Assembly (NCBI GenBank): GCA_947175145.1
Contig: CAMWLY010000007.1
Location: 1-49,799, forward strand
Direction of reading: 5' to 3'
Length of the DNA stretch: 49,799 nt
DNA from: an uncultured Muribaculaceae bacterium
Lineage (GTDB): Bacteria; Bacteroidota; Bacteroidia; Bacteroidales; Muribaculaceae
The stretch's first letter is position 1; each line of letters starts with the position of its first letter. Below are positions 9,093 to 17,576 of this stretch, in pieces. The position numbers and the translations under genes were made by a program. Under the pieces are notes generated by a model. That model was not told the origin of the DNA and ran no database searches. It saw only the letters and a program-made list of their open reading frames with translations.

Positions 9093-9329
9093 ATGGACTC
9101 CGCGCTTAAGGCGAAGATAGCGGATTGTGTGGCCGAATTTCTTGAAGCTCCCGAAGCTTGGGAAGGCGCACAAATCTGCATCAACAGAGCCGAAGATAAG
9201 GTGATGCTTGCCGATGAGGAGGAGGCCGATGGTTTTGATGATTCCTGGGACATATATGATGTGATGGATTTCATAGCCATGACGCCCGAGGGCAAGTGGA
9301 TTTCGGATGTAGAAAATACAGAATTATAA
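9093..9329 (+). CDS. small acidic protein of unknown function
   Basis: A 78-residue ORF that starts at the ATG at 9093, four bases after the pnp stop, with AGGAGG at the end of pnp acting as a good ribosome-binding site. The protein is strongly acidic (a DEEEADGFDDSWD run near 41-53) with no signal peptide or membrane segment. I do not recognise the family. The tight spacing, good ribosome-binding site and strong terminator directly after it support it as a real gene co-transcribed with pnp. A functional link to PNPase cannot be inferred from sequence alone. Confidence 0.7.
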   Translation: MDSALKAKIADCVAEFLEAPEAWEGAQICINRAEDKVMLADEEEADGFDDSWDIYDVMDFIAMTPEGKWISDVENTEL

Positions 9330-9364
9330 AAAAACAGGAGCGCGATTTCGCGCTCCTGTTTTTT
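9329..9364. terminator. strong bidirectional intrinsic terminator
   Basis: A perfect 16-bp stem (9329-9344 with 9349-9364) with an ATTT loop. The outer stem is A6 on one side and T6 on the other, so both strands have a GC-rich core followed by a U-run. It serves the pnp unit from the left and the Bax-inhibitor gene from the right. Confidence 0.9.
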
Positions 9365-9381
9365 ATTAGGTTTTAGGTTTA

Positions 9382-10104
9382 TCAATCACGGCTTCCACCG
9401 AATATACGGAGCAGGAAGAGGAAGAGGTTGATGAAATCAAGATAGAGATTCATCGCTCCGAGGGTAGCCAGCTTATCTGCCATCGAAGGTTCGATATTGG
9501 CGGCGGCAAGGCGTTTCACCTGCTGTGTGTCCCATGCGGTGAGACCCACGAAGAGAAGCACACCCACTATAGAAACAATCCATTCGAGTGTGGAGGAGTG
9601 CAAGAAGATATTGACTATCATTGCTATAATGAGTCCGAAGAGAGCCATTATAAGATAGCTGCCCATCTTGCTGAGGTCAGACTTGGTGAAGTAACCATAT
9701 ACTGACATGGCGCCGAATGTGCCGGCAGTGATGAAGAGAGTATAGACGATTGTGCCGAGCCGGTATACCATAAATATCGGTGCAAGCCATGCTCCCATCA
9801 AAGCTGAATATATCACAAAGCAGGTGAGCACAGTGCCTGTCGACATCTTGGTGAGTCGCGCCGGGAGAATAAATGCCATAGCAAGCATGGCAATCATCAT
9901 GCCCCAGAATACCAACTTGTTTCCGAAGAAGAAAGTAAATATCGCCGGGCTGCTCGCTACACCGAGAGCGCAGAAAGCAGAGATAAGCAGGCCGATGAAC
10001 ATGCGCACGTAGACGCGCTTCATCACGGCATTGGTTTGGGTGGTGACTGCAGCTTCATTCTGATAGAATGGAGGAGGAGTCATGCGATTGTCATTGTAAT
10101 CCAT
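9382..10104 (-). CDS. Bax inhibitor-1/YccA family membrane protein
   Basis: A 240-residue inner-membrane protein with about seven hydrophobic helices after a 25-residue polar N-terminus. Family features are VYVRMFIGLLISAFCALGVAS-like helix 1, the FGAMSVYGYFTKSDLSKMG region near the middle, and the C-terminal helix pair with GLTAWDTQQVKRL, whose conserved Asp is in the pH-sensing and Ca2+-leak site of characterised members. In bacteria these proteins are linked to ion leak or to modulating FtsH; the role here is not known. It lies 40 bp downstream of argS on the same strand and ends at the shared terminator. Confidence 0.88.
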   Translation of the reverse strand: MDYNDNRMTPPPFYQNEAAVTTQTNAVMKRVYVRMFIGLLISAFCALGVASSPAIFTFFFGNKLVFWGMMIAMLAMAFILPARLTKMSTGTVLTCFVIYSALMGAWLAPIFMVYRLGTIVYTLFITAGTFGAMSVYGYFTKSDLSKMGSYLIMALFGLIIAMIVNIFLHSSTLEWIVSIVGVLLFVGLTAWDTQQVKRLAAANIEPSMADKLATLGAMNLYLDFINLFLFLLRIFGGSRD

Positions 10105-10144
10105 TTTATTTTGAATTATTGGAGTTGTTGAGATGATAAAGACA

Positions 10145-11926
10145 TTACATTCTTTCGGGCATCTCTATGCCGAGAAGAGACATAGCGGCCTTGAGAGTCC
10201 GCGCTGTAATATCGGAGAGTTTGAGACGACGATGACGAATATCATCATCAGTTTCGCGCATGATCGGATAATCGTGATAGAACTGATTATATTCTTTGGC
10301 AAGGTCGTAAGCATAATTAGCTACCACTGCCGGAGAATAATTGCGTCCGGCTTCGGCCACTACATTGCGGAAGTCATCAATTTTGCGGATAAGCACAGCT
10401 TCCTTGTCATCGGGAGTGCCGGCCAGGGGCGCTTCCGGGTTATAGTCGGCGCCGGCTTTGCGGAGCACCGAGCGGATTCGGGCGTAGGTATACTGGATAA
10501 AAGGTCCTGTATTGCCATTGAAATCAATTGACTCTTTGGGATTAAAGAGCATATTCTTGCGCGGGTCTACTTTGAGCAGGAAGTATTTCAGCGCACCCAG
10601 ACCCACCATGCGGGCTACTTCAGCCTTTTCGGCCTCCGACATATCCTTGAATCTGTCGGCACCGGTTTCAGCGGCGCCGGCTATCATGGTGTCGATAAGA
10701 TCATCGGCATCTACCACAGTGCCTTCGCGAGATTTCATCTTACCCTCGGGAAGTTCCACCATGCCGTATGAGAAATGGGTCAGGTCTTTGCCCCACTTGA
10801 AGCCAAGGCGGTCAAGCAGCAGGGCGAGTACCTGGAAGTGATAGTTCTGCTCGTTGCCAACGACATAAATCATCTTGTCGATAGGGTAATCCTGATAGCG
10901 GAGTTTGGCGGTGCCAATATCCTGAGTCATATATACAGAGGTGCCATCGGCTCGCAGCAGAAGTTTATGGTCGAGTCCGTCGGGGGTGAGGTCAGCCCAC
11001 ACGGAGCCATCATCCTTGCGGTACATCTTACCCTCTTCGAGACCACCGAGCACCAGATCCTTACCTTCAAGATAGGTATCTGATTCATAGTATATTTTAT
11101 CGAAATTTACTCCGAGTCGGCGGTAGGTTTCATCAAAACCTGCATACACCCAGCCATTCATCATCTCCCAGAGTTTGCGGACTTCAGGATCATTCTGTTC
11201 CCAGCGGCGCAACATCTCGCGGGCTTCAGCCATGAGAGGAGATTTCTCTTTGGCTTCATCTTCGCTGATATTCTCGGACTCCATGATAGACTTGACTTCA
11301 TCTTTGAAATGCTTGTCGAAGGCTACATAGAAATCACCGATCAGATGGTCACCCTTTTTGCCGGTGGATTCGGGAGTGGCTCCATCGCCCCATTTTTGCC
11401 ATGCAAGCATGGATTTGCAGATGTGAATGCCGCGGTCGTTGACGATATTGGTTTTGACCACACGGTTACCGTTGGCTTCAAGGATACAAGCCAGTGAGTA
11501 ACCGAGCAGGTTATTGCGCACATGTCCCAGGTGCAGGGGTTTATTAGTGTTGGGCGAAGAATACTCCACCATCACGAGCGGTGAATCGGAAGTAGCTTTG
11601 CGGAATCCGAATTCAGGGTCGGCGGCGATTTGCTCAAGCAGGTCACGCCAATAAGTGCGGTCAATGGTCAGGTTCAGGAATCCTTTGACGGCATTGAAGC
11701 TTTTGACAGCCGGAACATTTTCGACCATCCAGGCTCCTATTTCGTTGGCGGTCGCCTCCGGAGCTTTGCGCGAGGCCTTAAGCAACGGGAAAACTACAAT
11801 AGTCATGTCTCCCTCAAATTCCTTTTTGGTAGCTGAGGGGGTGAGAGTGGCGGGATCAGTGTCAACTCCGTAGAGTGCCTTTACGGCGCCGGCAGCGCCT
11901 CCGGCCAATATTTCTTCTATAGTCAT
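10145..11926 (-). CDS. argS: arginyl-tRNA synthetase
   Basis: A class I aminoacyl-tRNA synthetase of 593 residues. It has an N-terminal Arg_tRNA_synt_N domain, the HIGH-type motif HLGH (within NTNKPLHLGHVRNN, near residue 120), the KMSKS-equivalent KMKSREGT near 395, and a C-terminal DALR anticodon-binding domain ending with MSLLGIEMPERM. It charges tRNA-Arg in the cytoplasm. I chose the ATG at 11926. An in-frame TTG at 11947 would add seven residues, but it falls inside the likely -7 promoter box. Usual length for the phylum is near 595. Confidence 0.96.
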   Translation of the reverse strand: MTIEEILAGGAAGAVKALYGVDTDPATLTPSATKKEFEGDMTIVVFPLLKASRKAPEATANEIGAWMVENVPAVKSFNAVKGFLNLTIDRTYWRDLLEQIAADPEFGFRKATSDSPLVMVEYSSPNTNKPLHLGHVRNNLLGYSLACILEANGNRVVKTNIVNDRGIHICKSMLAWQKWGDGATPESTGKKGDHLIGDFYVAFDKHFKDEVKSIMESENISEDEAKEKSPLMAEAREMLRRWEQNDPEVRKLWEMMNGWVYAGFDETYRRLGVNFDKIYYESDTYLEGKDLVLGGLEEGKMYRKDDGSVWADLTPDGLDHKLLLRADGTSVYMTQDIGTAKLRYQDYPIDKMIYVVGNEQNYHFQVLALLLDRLGFKWGKDLTHFSYGMVELPEGKMKSREGTVVDADDLIDTMIAGAAETGADRFKDMSEAEKAEVARMVGLGALKYFLLKVDPRKNMLFNPKESIDFNGNTGPFIQYTYARIRSVLRKAGADYNPEAPLAGTPDDKEAVLIRKIDDFRNVVAEAGRNYSPAVVANYAYDLAKEYNQFYHDYPIMRETDDDIRHRRLKLSDITARTLKAAMSLLGIEMPERM

Positions 11927-11944
11927 AATCTTGGATATGTAATA

Positions 11945-11952
11945 CAAAATTA
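11945..11952 (-). promoter_or_regulatory. -7 box of the argS promoter
   Basis: TAATTTTG on the minus strand, a perfect Bacteroidota -7 box, 18 bp before the argS ATG. No convincing -33 TTTG is seen at 19-21 bp, so this is weaker than the other promoters listed. The rest of the argS-HU gap (11953-12040) shows nothing recognisable. Confidence 0.45.
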
Positions 11953-12040
11953 CAAAAAAATACCCAAACTCTTATCCAATTTTAGAGAGAGGTCGAGGCT
12001 CCGGGCATAAATTGCCGAGCCGGCCCCGGTCATTATATTG

Positions 12041-12076
12041 CAAAAAATAAGCCAAGTTCGAGCGAACCTGGCTTAT
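12041..12076 (-). terminator. intrinsic terminator of the HU gene
   Basis: A 14-bp stem with one mismatch pairs 12047-12060 with 12063-12076 (ATAAGCCA and TGGCTTAT at the base). On the minus strand it is followed by a run of T (12047-12042). It lies 18 bp beyond the HU stop codon. Confidence 0.85.
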
Positions 12077-12094
12077 CATGAGTAAATTCATCAA

Positions 12095-12358
12095 TTATTT
12101 TGCGAGATCGTCGGAGGGTTTGAATTTCACAACCTTGCGAGCTGCAATAGTGATTTTCTCTTTAGTGCGCGGGTTCACACCGGGACGCTCGGGTTTCTCG
12201 ACTACTGAGAATGTGCCGAAGCCGATGAGCTGAACCTTATCATCATTGGCAAGAGCCTGTTCGATTGATTCCAATGTTGCATCAAGTGCTTTCTTTGCGT
12301 CTACTTTGTTAAGAGATGCTTTTGCTGCAATTTCGTTGACGAGATCTGTCTTGTTCAT
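12095..12358 (-). CDS. HU family DNA-binding protein
   Basis: An 87-residue nucleoid protein of standard HU/IHF length. Hallmarks are the MNKTDLVNEIAAK N-terminus, the GFGTFSV turn at about 47-53, and the DNA-contacting arm with the invariant RPGVNPRTKEKITI segment (about 58-71; the RNP proline intercalates in known HU-DNA structures). It dimerises, bends DNA and organises the chromosome. It is a monocistronic unit with its own promoter and terminator, consistent with high expression. HU rather than IHF is inferred from overall similarity; the exact paralogue cannot be assigned. Confidence 0.95.
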   Translation of the reverse strand: MNKTDLVNEIAAKASLNKVDAKKALDATLESIEQALANDDKVQLIGFGTFSVVEKPERPGVNPRTKEKITIAARKVVKFKPSDDLAK

Positions 12359-12411
12359 AATTTTGGGAATTATATTGTAATTTTTGCTTTATTTGTCGCT
12401 TATTTATGGCA

Positions 12412-12442
12412 CAAATATAACACTTCCGTCTAAATAAACAAA
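12412..12442 (-). promoter_or_regulatory. Bacteroidota-type promoter of the HU gene
   Basis: On the minus strand a perfect TTTG -33 box (12442-12439) is followed by 19 bp and a perfect TATATTTG -7 box (12419-12412). Predicted start near 12408, giving an A/U-rich leader of about 50 nt. Confidence 0.75.
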
Positions 12443-12473
12443 TCAAACCTGCACTTTTTGTAAAAAATCACTT

Positions 12474-12535
12474 AAAAAAGCCTAATTCAGAGGGTAAAAT
12501 CACATTTAAAGCTGTAAAATTCACCTGAATTAGGC
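12474..12535 (-). terminator. terminator of the rhomboid-EEP unit
   Basis: An 11-bp perfect stem pairs GCCTAATTCAG (12480-12490) with its complement at 12525-12535, with further pairing into a 34-nt loop. On the minus strand it is followed by six T (12479-12474). It ends 36 bp beyond the EEP gene stop. Confidence 0.75.
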
Positions 12536-12571
12536 ATTTATACATAGGTTTACATCGAAACCTGTGCAACT

Positions 12572-13702
12572 CTACCTTCTGCCGTCGGTAAACTCAAAAG
12601 TGGTAAGCAGCGGGTAGTGGTCGGAGACTTTAAGAGTGCCTTTTATTACCGAGAGGGCTTTGAGGTCGCCACGATAGAATACCTGGTCAAGATGCACCCA
12701 GAAGGCATGCCGGTTATAAGTTATCAAAGGTCCGAAACCGGTCTCCACGTATGCGTCGCGCAAATCATCGCCGCGAAGCAGACGATATGCATATGATTCC
12801 GGAACATCATTGAAATCACCGCATATTATAAGCGGACCGTGCACCCGTTCAAGGGTATTCCGGAGAATCGCCACATCTTTTTTGCGGGTTTTGAAACCGA
12901 GACGAAGTTTCTCGCGGATACCGGTGCGCAGCATATTCCAGGATTTCTTCATGCCGGAAACTCCGGTCCGCATATCGGTCACCACATCGCGCTCTTCATC
13001 GCTAAGGCGGAAAGAGAGGAGATGCATATTGATAAGGGTGAGCAGGTGGCCGTGGAGATTGATTTTATAGAATGTGTAGCGGCGCTTGTCGTAGTCACCA
13101 TCGATATATCTGTATCCCGGTTCGCGGAGCATCGGGAATTTCGAGAGCACGCGCATATCGTAAACCCCGGAAATGTAAGGGTATTTATCGTGCAGATTTT
13201 TGATTTGAGCCGGAGAAAGACCCTGGAGTTCGGTGGAATCTACGGAATTTAGTTCCTGAAGGACCACAATATCGGCATCTTGATCCAGCAGATACTGAAT
13301 GCTGCGGTTCGGTTCGCCGGGTTTTGTTTTCTTCTCGAGGTCCCAGCCATGAATCATGTTCCAGCTCAGCACGGTAAAAGTTTCTGCACCCGGTGTCGGC
13401 TTTTTGGGTGAATTTAAGGGCACTGCCACTGAGACAGGTCCCCACGATACGATTATGGCCAGCACACCGAGGCACCCTCCGAGATAGCCGCGGATCAGAA
13501 ACCAGATGATGGTCACCACAACAGAGGCAATCGCAAAATATGGCAGAAGAAGTGTCAGCGAACCCGGTATCGAAAATAAATCGGGGTTGAAGCGGCCTCC
13601 GTAGGCTGCGATGATGGTGAGCAGATAGAGCAGAAGTGATAGAATCAGCAAGGGTATCCTGACCACCGGCCGCAGAAAGAAAGCTAAGATCTTTGCAATC
13701 AT
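12572..13702 (-). CDS. membrane-anchored endonuclease/exonuclease/phosphatase (EEP) family protein
   Basis: A 376-residue protein with two or three N-terminal membrane helices (to about residue 95), then an EEP domain. Motifs follow the family order: SWNM near 113, VVLQELNS near 147 (metal-binding Glu), INMHLLSF, CGDFNDVPES near 296 (catalytic Asp-x-Asn), and KVSDHYPLLTTF near the end (SDH catalytic His). The metal and catalytic residues look intact. Members range from sphingomyelinase-like lipid phosphodiesterases to nucleases; the substrate here is unknown, and a lipid or nucleotide substrate at the membrane is inference. It starts 15 bp after the rhomboid stop, so the two are probably one operon, a pairing I know to be common in Bacteroidales. 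Confidence 0.85.
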   Translation of the reverse strand: MIAKILAFFLRPVVRIPLLILSLLLYLLTIIAAYGGRFNPDLFSIPGSLTLLLPYFAIASVVVTIIWFLIRGYLGGCLGVLAIIVSWGPVSVAVPLNSPKKPTPGAETFTVLSWNMIHGWDLEKKTKPGEPNRSIQYLLDQDADIVVLQELNSVDSTELQGLSPAQIKNLHDKYPYISGVYDMRVLSKFPMLREPGYRYIDGDYDKRRYTFYKINLHGHLLTLINMHLLSFRLSDEERDVVTDMRTGVSGMKKSWNMLRTGIREKLRLGFKTRKKDVAILRNTLERVHGPLIICGDFNDVPESYAYRLLRGDDLRDAYVETGFGPLITYNRHAFWVHLDQVFYRGDLKALSVIKGTLKVSDHYPLLTTFEFTDGRR

Positions 13703-13717
13703 AATTCAGCGGGAGGG

Positions 13718-14452
13718 TTATGAATGAAGAGTACCCTTCTTTTTCCACCAAAGAAGCATAACCAAACCAAACAGCATACCGCCCAGATGCGCGAAGTGTG
13801 CGATAGTGCCGCCACCGTTGACACCAAGAAAGAACTCAATCACGGCATATCCGATCACCATGTATTTGGCTTTGATAGGCACCGGTATGAAGAAAAGATA
13901 AAGCGGCATGTTGGGGAAGGTCATGGCAAAACCGAGCAGTAATCCGAAAATCGCACCCGATGCTCCGATAGTCACAAACTGGTTTTTCATCGAAGCGATA
14001 GCGCTTGTGAATCCGGGGTCACCGGCAGCGACGGCATTGTCTACAATTTGCGCCATGTGGTCATAGGTCAGGCCGTTGGCCTTGGCTATATAGCTGATAT
14101 ACTCATGACGCCAAGTTAATTCCCACACCGCTTCCTGGCATATAGCCGCTCCGATACCGCAGACCATATAGAATATAAAGAAGCGGCGCGAACCCCAGAC
14201 CTGTTCGAGGATACGCCCGAACATCCAGAGGGTAAACATATTGAAAAACAGGTGGAAGATGCTTCCCTGGTCATGAAGAAACATGTAGGTTATCGGCTGC
14301 ACGGGGTTGAACATCGATGCCCCTATCAGGTGCAGACCGAGATAATCGACCATTATATTGCCGAAACTGCGCACCATAACCATGGCCAGCCAGATGGCAA
14401 CATTTATGATAATCAGGTTTTTGGTAACCGGCGGTATTTGACGCCACATCAT
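13718..14452 (-). CDS. rhomboid family intramembrane serine protease
   Basis: A 244-residue membrane protease with six or so helices. The catalytic Ser lies in GASGAIFG near residue 165 and the catalytic His in AHFAHLGGMLFG near 222. The oxyanion-region HLFFN motif is in helix 2, followed by the conserved WGSRRFF loop. It should cleave transmembrane substrates within the inner membrane; substrates are unknown. An insertion of about 35 residues (about 120-155) separates the loop and the active-site helix. I chose the tandem ATG at 14452; a TTG four codons upstream lacks a ribosome-binding site. It is the first gene of the unit with the EEP phosphatase. No clear promoter is visible upstream. 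Confidence 0.9.
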   Translation of the reverse strand: MMWRQIPPVTKNLIIINVAIWLAMVMVRSFGNIMVDYLGLHLIGASMFNPVQPITYMFLHDQGSIFHLFFNMFTLWMFGRILEQVWGSRRFFIFYMVCGIGAAICQEAVWELTWRHEYISYIAKANGLTYDHMAQIVDNAVAAGDPGFTSAIASMKNQFVTIGASGAIFGLLLGFAMTFPNMPLYLFFIPVPIKAKYMVIGYAVIEFFLGVNGGGTIAHFAHLGGMLFGLVMLLWWKKKGTLHS

Positions 14453-14574
14453 TCTTATATCCAAAGCAATATGATATATTCAGTTATTATTTGATTTTGA
14501 CAGGATAGTTATGTGATACCTTGAATATAACGATTAAATAGGGAATATAGTCTTAATAATACGAGGAATGGCTA

Positions 14575-14606
14575 TTTTCTCAATTACTGAAAAAGTGTTA
14601 TATTTG
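14575..14606 (+). promoter_or_regulatory. promoter of the OPT transporter gene
   Basis: TTTT -33 (14575-14578), 20-bp spacer, perfect TATATTTG -7 box (14599-14606). It lies inside the upstream open extension of the transporter reading frame, which argues that translation really begins at the ATG at 14637. Confidence 0.6.
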
Positions 14607-14636
14607 CCAAAACCAACCTATATATTCCTATACATC

Positions 14637-16622
14637 ATGGAGGAAAATAAAGTTTATACGACCGACACCGGTCTGCCGGAAAATGCTTTCCGGGAATTGG
14701 CCGCTGACGAACAGTATGTGCCGGTGCTTCACCCTGCCGCCGAACAGAAGGAGGTTACTCCCTATTCAGTGGGTATGGGTCTTTTGATGGCGGTAATTTT
14801 CAGTGCCGCAGCTGCATATCTCGGCCTTAAGGTGGGTCAGGTATTTGAGGCCGCTATCCCTATAGCCATTATTGCCGTGGGACTTAGCAATGCACTCGGC
14901 AAGAAGCATGCCCTGGGGCAGAATGTGATAATCCAGTCCATAGGTTCATGCTCGGGTGTGATTGTGGCGGGCGCTATCTTCACGCTTCCGGCTCTGTTTA
15001 TTCTGCAGGCCACATATCCTGATATTGTAGTCAATTTCTATCAGATATTTTTAAGTTCCCTCATGGGAGGTATTCTGGGTATTCTTTTCTTCATACCCTT
15101 CCGCAAATATTTTGTGAAGGATATGCATGGCAAATACCCGTTTCCAGAGGCTACGGCAACCACACAGGTTCTTGTGTCCGGTATCGCATCCGAACAGCAG
15201 TCAGCCGACGGCAAATCCGACGGACAGGCCAAGACACTGATAATCGCCTCTCTGATCGGCGGTATATACGACTATATAGTTGCGACTTTCGGCTGGTGGG
15301 CAGAGACTGTGACCTCTACAGCTTCCGCTTGGGGTCAGACGATTGCCGACAAGGCCAAGGTTGTGCTGAGCTGCAATACCGGAGCAGCACTTCTCGGACT
15401 TGGCTATATAGTGGGCCTGAAATATGCCTTCGTAATATTCGCAGGTTCAATCTTCGTGTGGTGGATAGTAATTCCTCTGATGGGTACTTATGGTTCGGCA
15501 GAGTTTACAGCTATGACTCCGGATGCGATATTCAAGGACTATGCCCGCATGATTGGTATTGGCGGTATCGCGATGGCAGGTGTGATCGGAATTGTGAAAT
15601 CATGGCCGATTATCTGCAATGCAGTCGGACTTGCCGGCCGTGAATTCAAGGGTGGGGCAGCCAAAATGCAGGAGGTTCGCTGGCAGGTGGATCTGTCGAT
15701 GAAAAAAGTAGTGTTTTTCATCGTGATTGCCCTCGCCGCAGTGTTGCTCTTCTTCTGGTTCGGGGTTATCCATACATTCTGGCAGGCGCTGATCGCATGG
15801 GCGGTTGTGACAATCATAGCATTCCTCTTCACAACAGTAGCAGCCAATGCGATTGCCATAGTCGGCAGTAACCCGGTATCGGGCATGACACTCATGACAC
15901 TGATTATAGCTTCGGCAATATTTGTGGGTATCGGTCTGAGCGGCACCAGCGGTATTGTGGCTTCAATGGTTATCGGTGGAGTGGTCTGCACCGCGCTCTC
16001 GATGGCCGGAGGATTTGTGACCGACCTGAAGATCGGATATTGGCTCGGCTCGACACCCAAGAAGCAGGAGACATGGAAATTCCTCGGCACTCTGGTGTCG
16101 GCAGCCACAGTTGGCGGTGTAATCATCGTGCTTAATAAGGTTTACGGCTTTACCGGCGACAATGCTCTTGTGGCTCCGCAGGCCAACGCTATGGCCAAAG
16201 TCATCGAACCTCTGATGATGGGTGGCGATACTCCCTGGATACTGTATATGGTAGGAGCGATTCTCGCGCTGATTCTCAACTGGCTGGGTGTGCCTGCACT
16301 GGCATTCTGCCTCGGTATGTTTATTCCGCTTTCGCTCAATACTCCGATGCTGGTAGGCGGTGCGGTAAGCTACTTTGTGAGTCATTCTTCAAACGATCAG
16401 AAAGTCAATGACCTGCGTCGTGACAGAGGTACCCTCATATCTTCAGGACTGATAGCCGGTGGTGCATTGTTCGGTGTATTCGCCGCGATAACCAGATTTG
16501 CAGGCTTCGAGTATACTACTCCCGGCGGTTATGAACTGACTCAGATACTGGGTTGTGTGGCATACTTGCTGCTTATCGGTTACCTGATTTGGGATTCGAA
16601 GAGAGTAAAAACCAATAGCTGA
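14637..16622 (+). CDS. OPT family oligopeptide transporter
   Basis: A 661-residue polytopic inner-membrane protein with about 14-16 hydrophobic segments. The N-terminus YVPVLHPAAEQKEVTPYSVG and the following YLGLKVGQVFEAAIPIAIIA helix match the bacterial OPT subfamily. An IQSIGS helix and a KYPFPEATATTQVLVSG block near 190-205 are also typical, the latter resembling the conserved loop of YSL/OPT transporters. It probably imports oligopeptides or metal chelates by proton symport; the substrate cannot be read. The reading frame is open a further 69 bp upstream, but that stretch contains the promoter, so the ATG at 14637 is preferred. Monocistronic. Confidence 0.9.
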   Translation: MEENKVYTTDTGLPENAFRELAADEQYVPVLHPAAEQKEVTPYSVGMGLLMAVIFSAAAAYLGLKVGQVFEAAIPIAIIAVGLSNALGKKHALGQNVIIQSIGSCSGVIVAGAIFTLPALFILQATYPDIVVNFYQIFLSSLMGGILGILFFIPFRKYFVKDMHGKYPFPEATATTQVLVSGIASEQQSADGKSDGQAKTLIIASLIGGIYDYIVATFGWWAETVTSTASAWGQTIADKAKVVLSCNTGAALLGLGYIVGLKYAFVIFAGSIFVWWIVIPLMGTYGSAEFTAMTPDAIFKDYARMIGIGGIAMAGVIGIVKSWPIICNAVGLAGREFKGGAAKMQEVRWQVDLSMKKVVFFIVIALAAVLLFFWFGVIHTFWQALIAWAVVTIIAFLFTTVAANAIAIVGSNPVSGMTLMTLIIASAIFVGIGLSGTSGIVASMVIGGVVCTALSMAGGFVTDLKIGYWLGSTPKKQETWKFLGTLVSAATVGGVIIVLNKVYGFTGDNALVAPQANAMAKVIEPLMMGGDTPWILYMVGAILALILNWLGVPALAFCLGMFIPLSLNTPMLVGGAVSYFVSHSSNDQKVNDLRRDRGTLISSGLIAGGALFGVFAAITRFAGFEYTTPGGYELTQILGCVAYLLLIGYLIWDSKRVKTNS

Positions 16623-16634
16623 AAGTGATTAGGT

Positions 16635-16665
16635 TTTGCCAAAAGCAGGAAAAAACTTAATTTTG
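16635..16665 (+). promoter_or_regulatory. Bacteroidota-type promoter of fabD
   Basis: TTTG -33 (16635-16638), 19-bp spacer, perfect TAATTTTG -7 (16658-16665). Predicted start near 16669 and a leader of about 29 nt. It begins 12 bp after the OPT gene stop and may drive the nine genes up to 26442. Confidence 0.75.
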
Positions 16666-16697
16666 CAGCCGAAAACCAAAAGGTAACAATTACTCTA

Positions 16698-17576
16698 ATG
16701 AAAGCATACGTTTTCCCCGGTCAGGGCGCCCAGTTTGTAGGTATGGGCAAAGACCTGTATGACAACAATCCCGAGGCTCGCGAACTATTTGAGAAGGCCA
16801 ATGAAATTCTGGGTTTCAGAATCACAGACCTCATGTTCGAGGGCACTGAAGATGATCTCAAGCAGACCAAGGTGACCCAGCCGGCAATCTTCCTTCACAG
16901 TGTGTTGCTCGCCAAGAGTCTTGGTGATGAATTCAAGCCCGACATGACAGCAGGCCACAGTCTTGGAGAGTTCTCCGCTCTGGTGGCAGCCGGCGCATTG
17001 AGTTTCGAAGAGGGCCTGAAGCTTGTGTCAAAGCGTGCGCAGGCCATGCAGAAGGCATGTGAGGCACAGCCCTCGACCATGGCAGCAGTGCTTGCACTTC
17101 CCGATGAGAAAGTAGAGGAACTCTGCGCGGAAGTCGATGATATAGTAGCTCCCGCAAACTATAATTGCCCGGGTCAGGTAGTTATCTCAGGCACCATCGA
17201 GGGTATCGATGCCGCCTGCGAGAAGATGCTTGCCGCCGGTGCAAAGCGTGCCATGAAGCTCAAGGTCGGCGGTGCATTCCACAGCCCCCTCATGCAGCCC
17301 GCTCAGGAGGAACTGGCAGAAGCTATCGAGGCAGCGGAATTTAAAACTCCGCGTTGCCCGGTTTACCAGAATGTCGATGGCAAGCCGCACACTGACCCCA
17401 AGGAAATAAAGGAGAATCTCATCAAGCAGCTTACCGGCGCGGTTCGTTGGACTCAGGATGTCGAGGCCATGATAGCCGATGGCGCTGATGAATTTATAGA
17501 GCTCGGCCCCGGAAATGTATTGCAGGGTCTTGTGAAAAAGATTAACCGCACAGTCGCAACTTCAGGCAAACAATGA
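16698..17576 (+). CDS. fabD: malonyl CoA-acyl carrier protein transacylase
   Basis: A 292-residue cytoplasmic enzyme that moves malonyl groups from CoA to ACP for fatty-acid elongation. The N-terminal [15 protein letters not shown] is diagnostic. The nucleophile Ser is in [10 protein letters not shown] (near residue 88) and the catalytic His in GAFHSPLM (near 194). The Gln-rich N-terminal loop and the C-terminal [14 protein letters not shown] are conserved. Other fab genes are not adjacent; instead it is joined by an ATGA overlap to the aspartate-semialdehyde dehydrogenase gene, so the two are translationally coupled. It has its own promoter. Confidence 0.96.
   Translation: MKAYVFPGQGAQFVGMGKDLYDNNPEARELFEKANEILGFRITDLMFEGTEDDLKQTKVTQPAIFLHSVLLAKSLGDEFKPDMTAGHSLGEFSALVAAGALSFEEGLKLVSKRAQAMQKACEAQPSTMAAVLALPDEKVEELCAEVDDIVAPANYNCPGQVVISGTIEGIDAACEKMLAAGAKRAMKLKVGGAFHSPLMQPAQEELAEAIEAAEFKTPRCPVYQNVDGKPHTDPKEIKENLIKQLTGAVRWTQDVEAMIADGADEFIELGPGNVLQGLVKKINRTVATSGKQ

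Noticed and set aside
14568-14636. N-terminal extension of the OPT transporter
   Set aside because: The stretch holds a perfect -7 box and a -33 box, so it is promoter, not coding; the ATG at 14637 fits the family.
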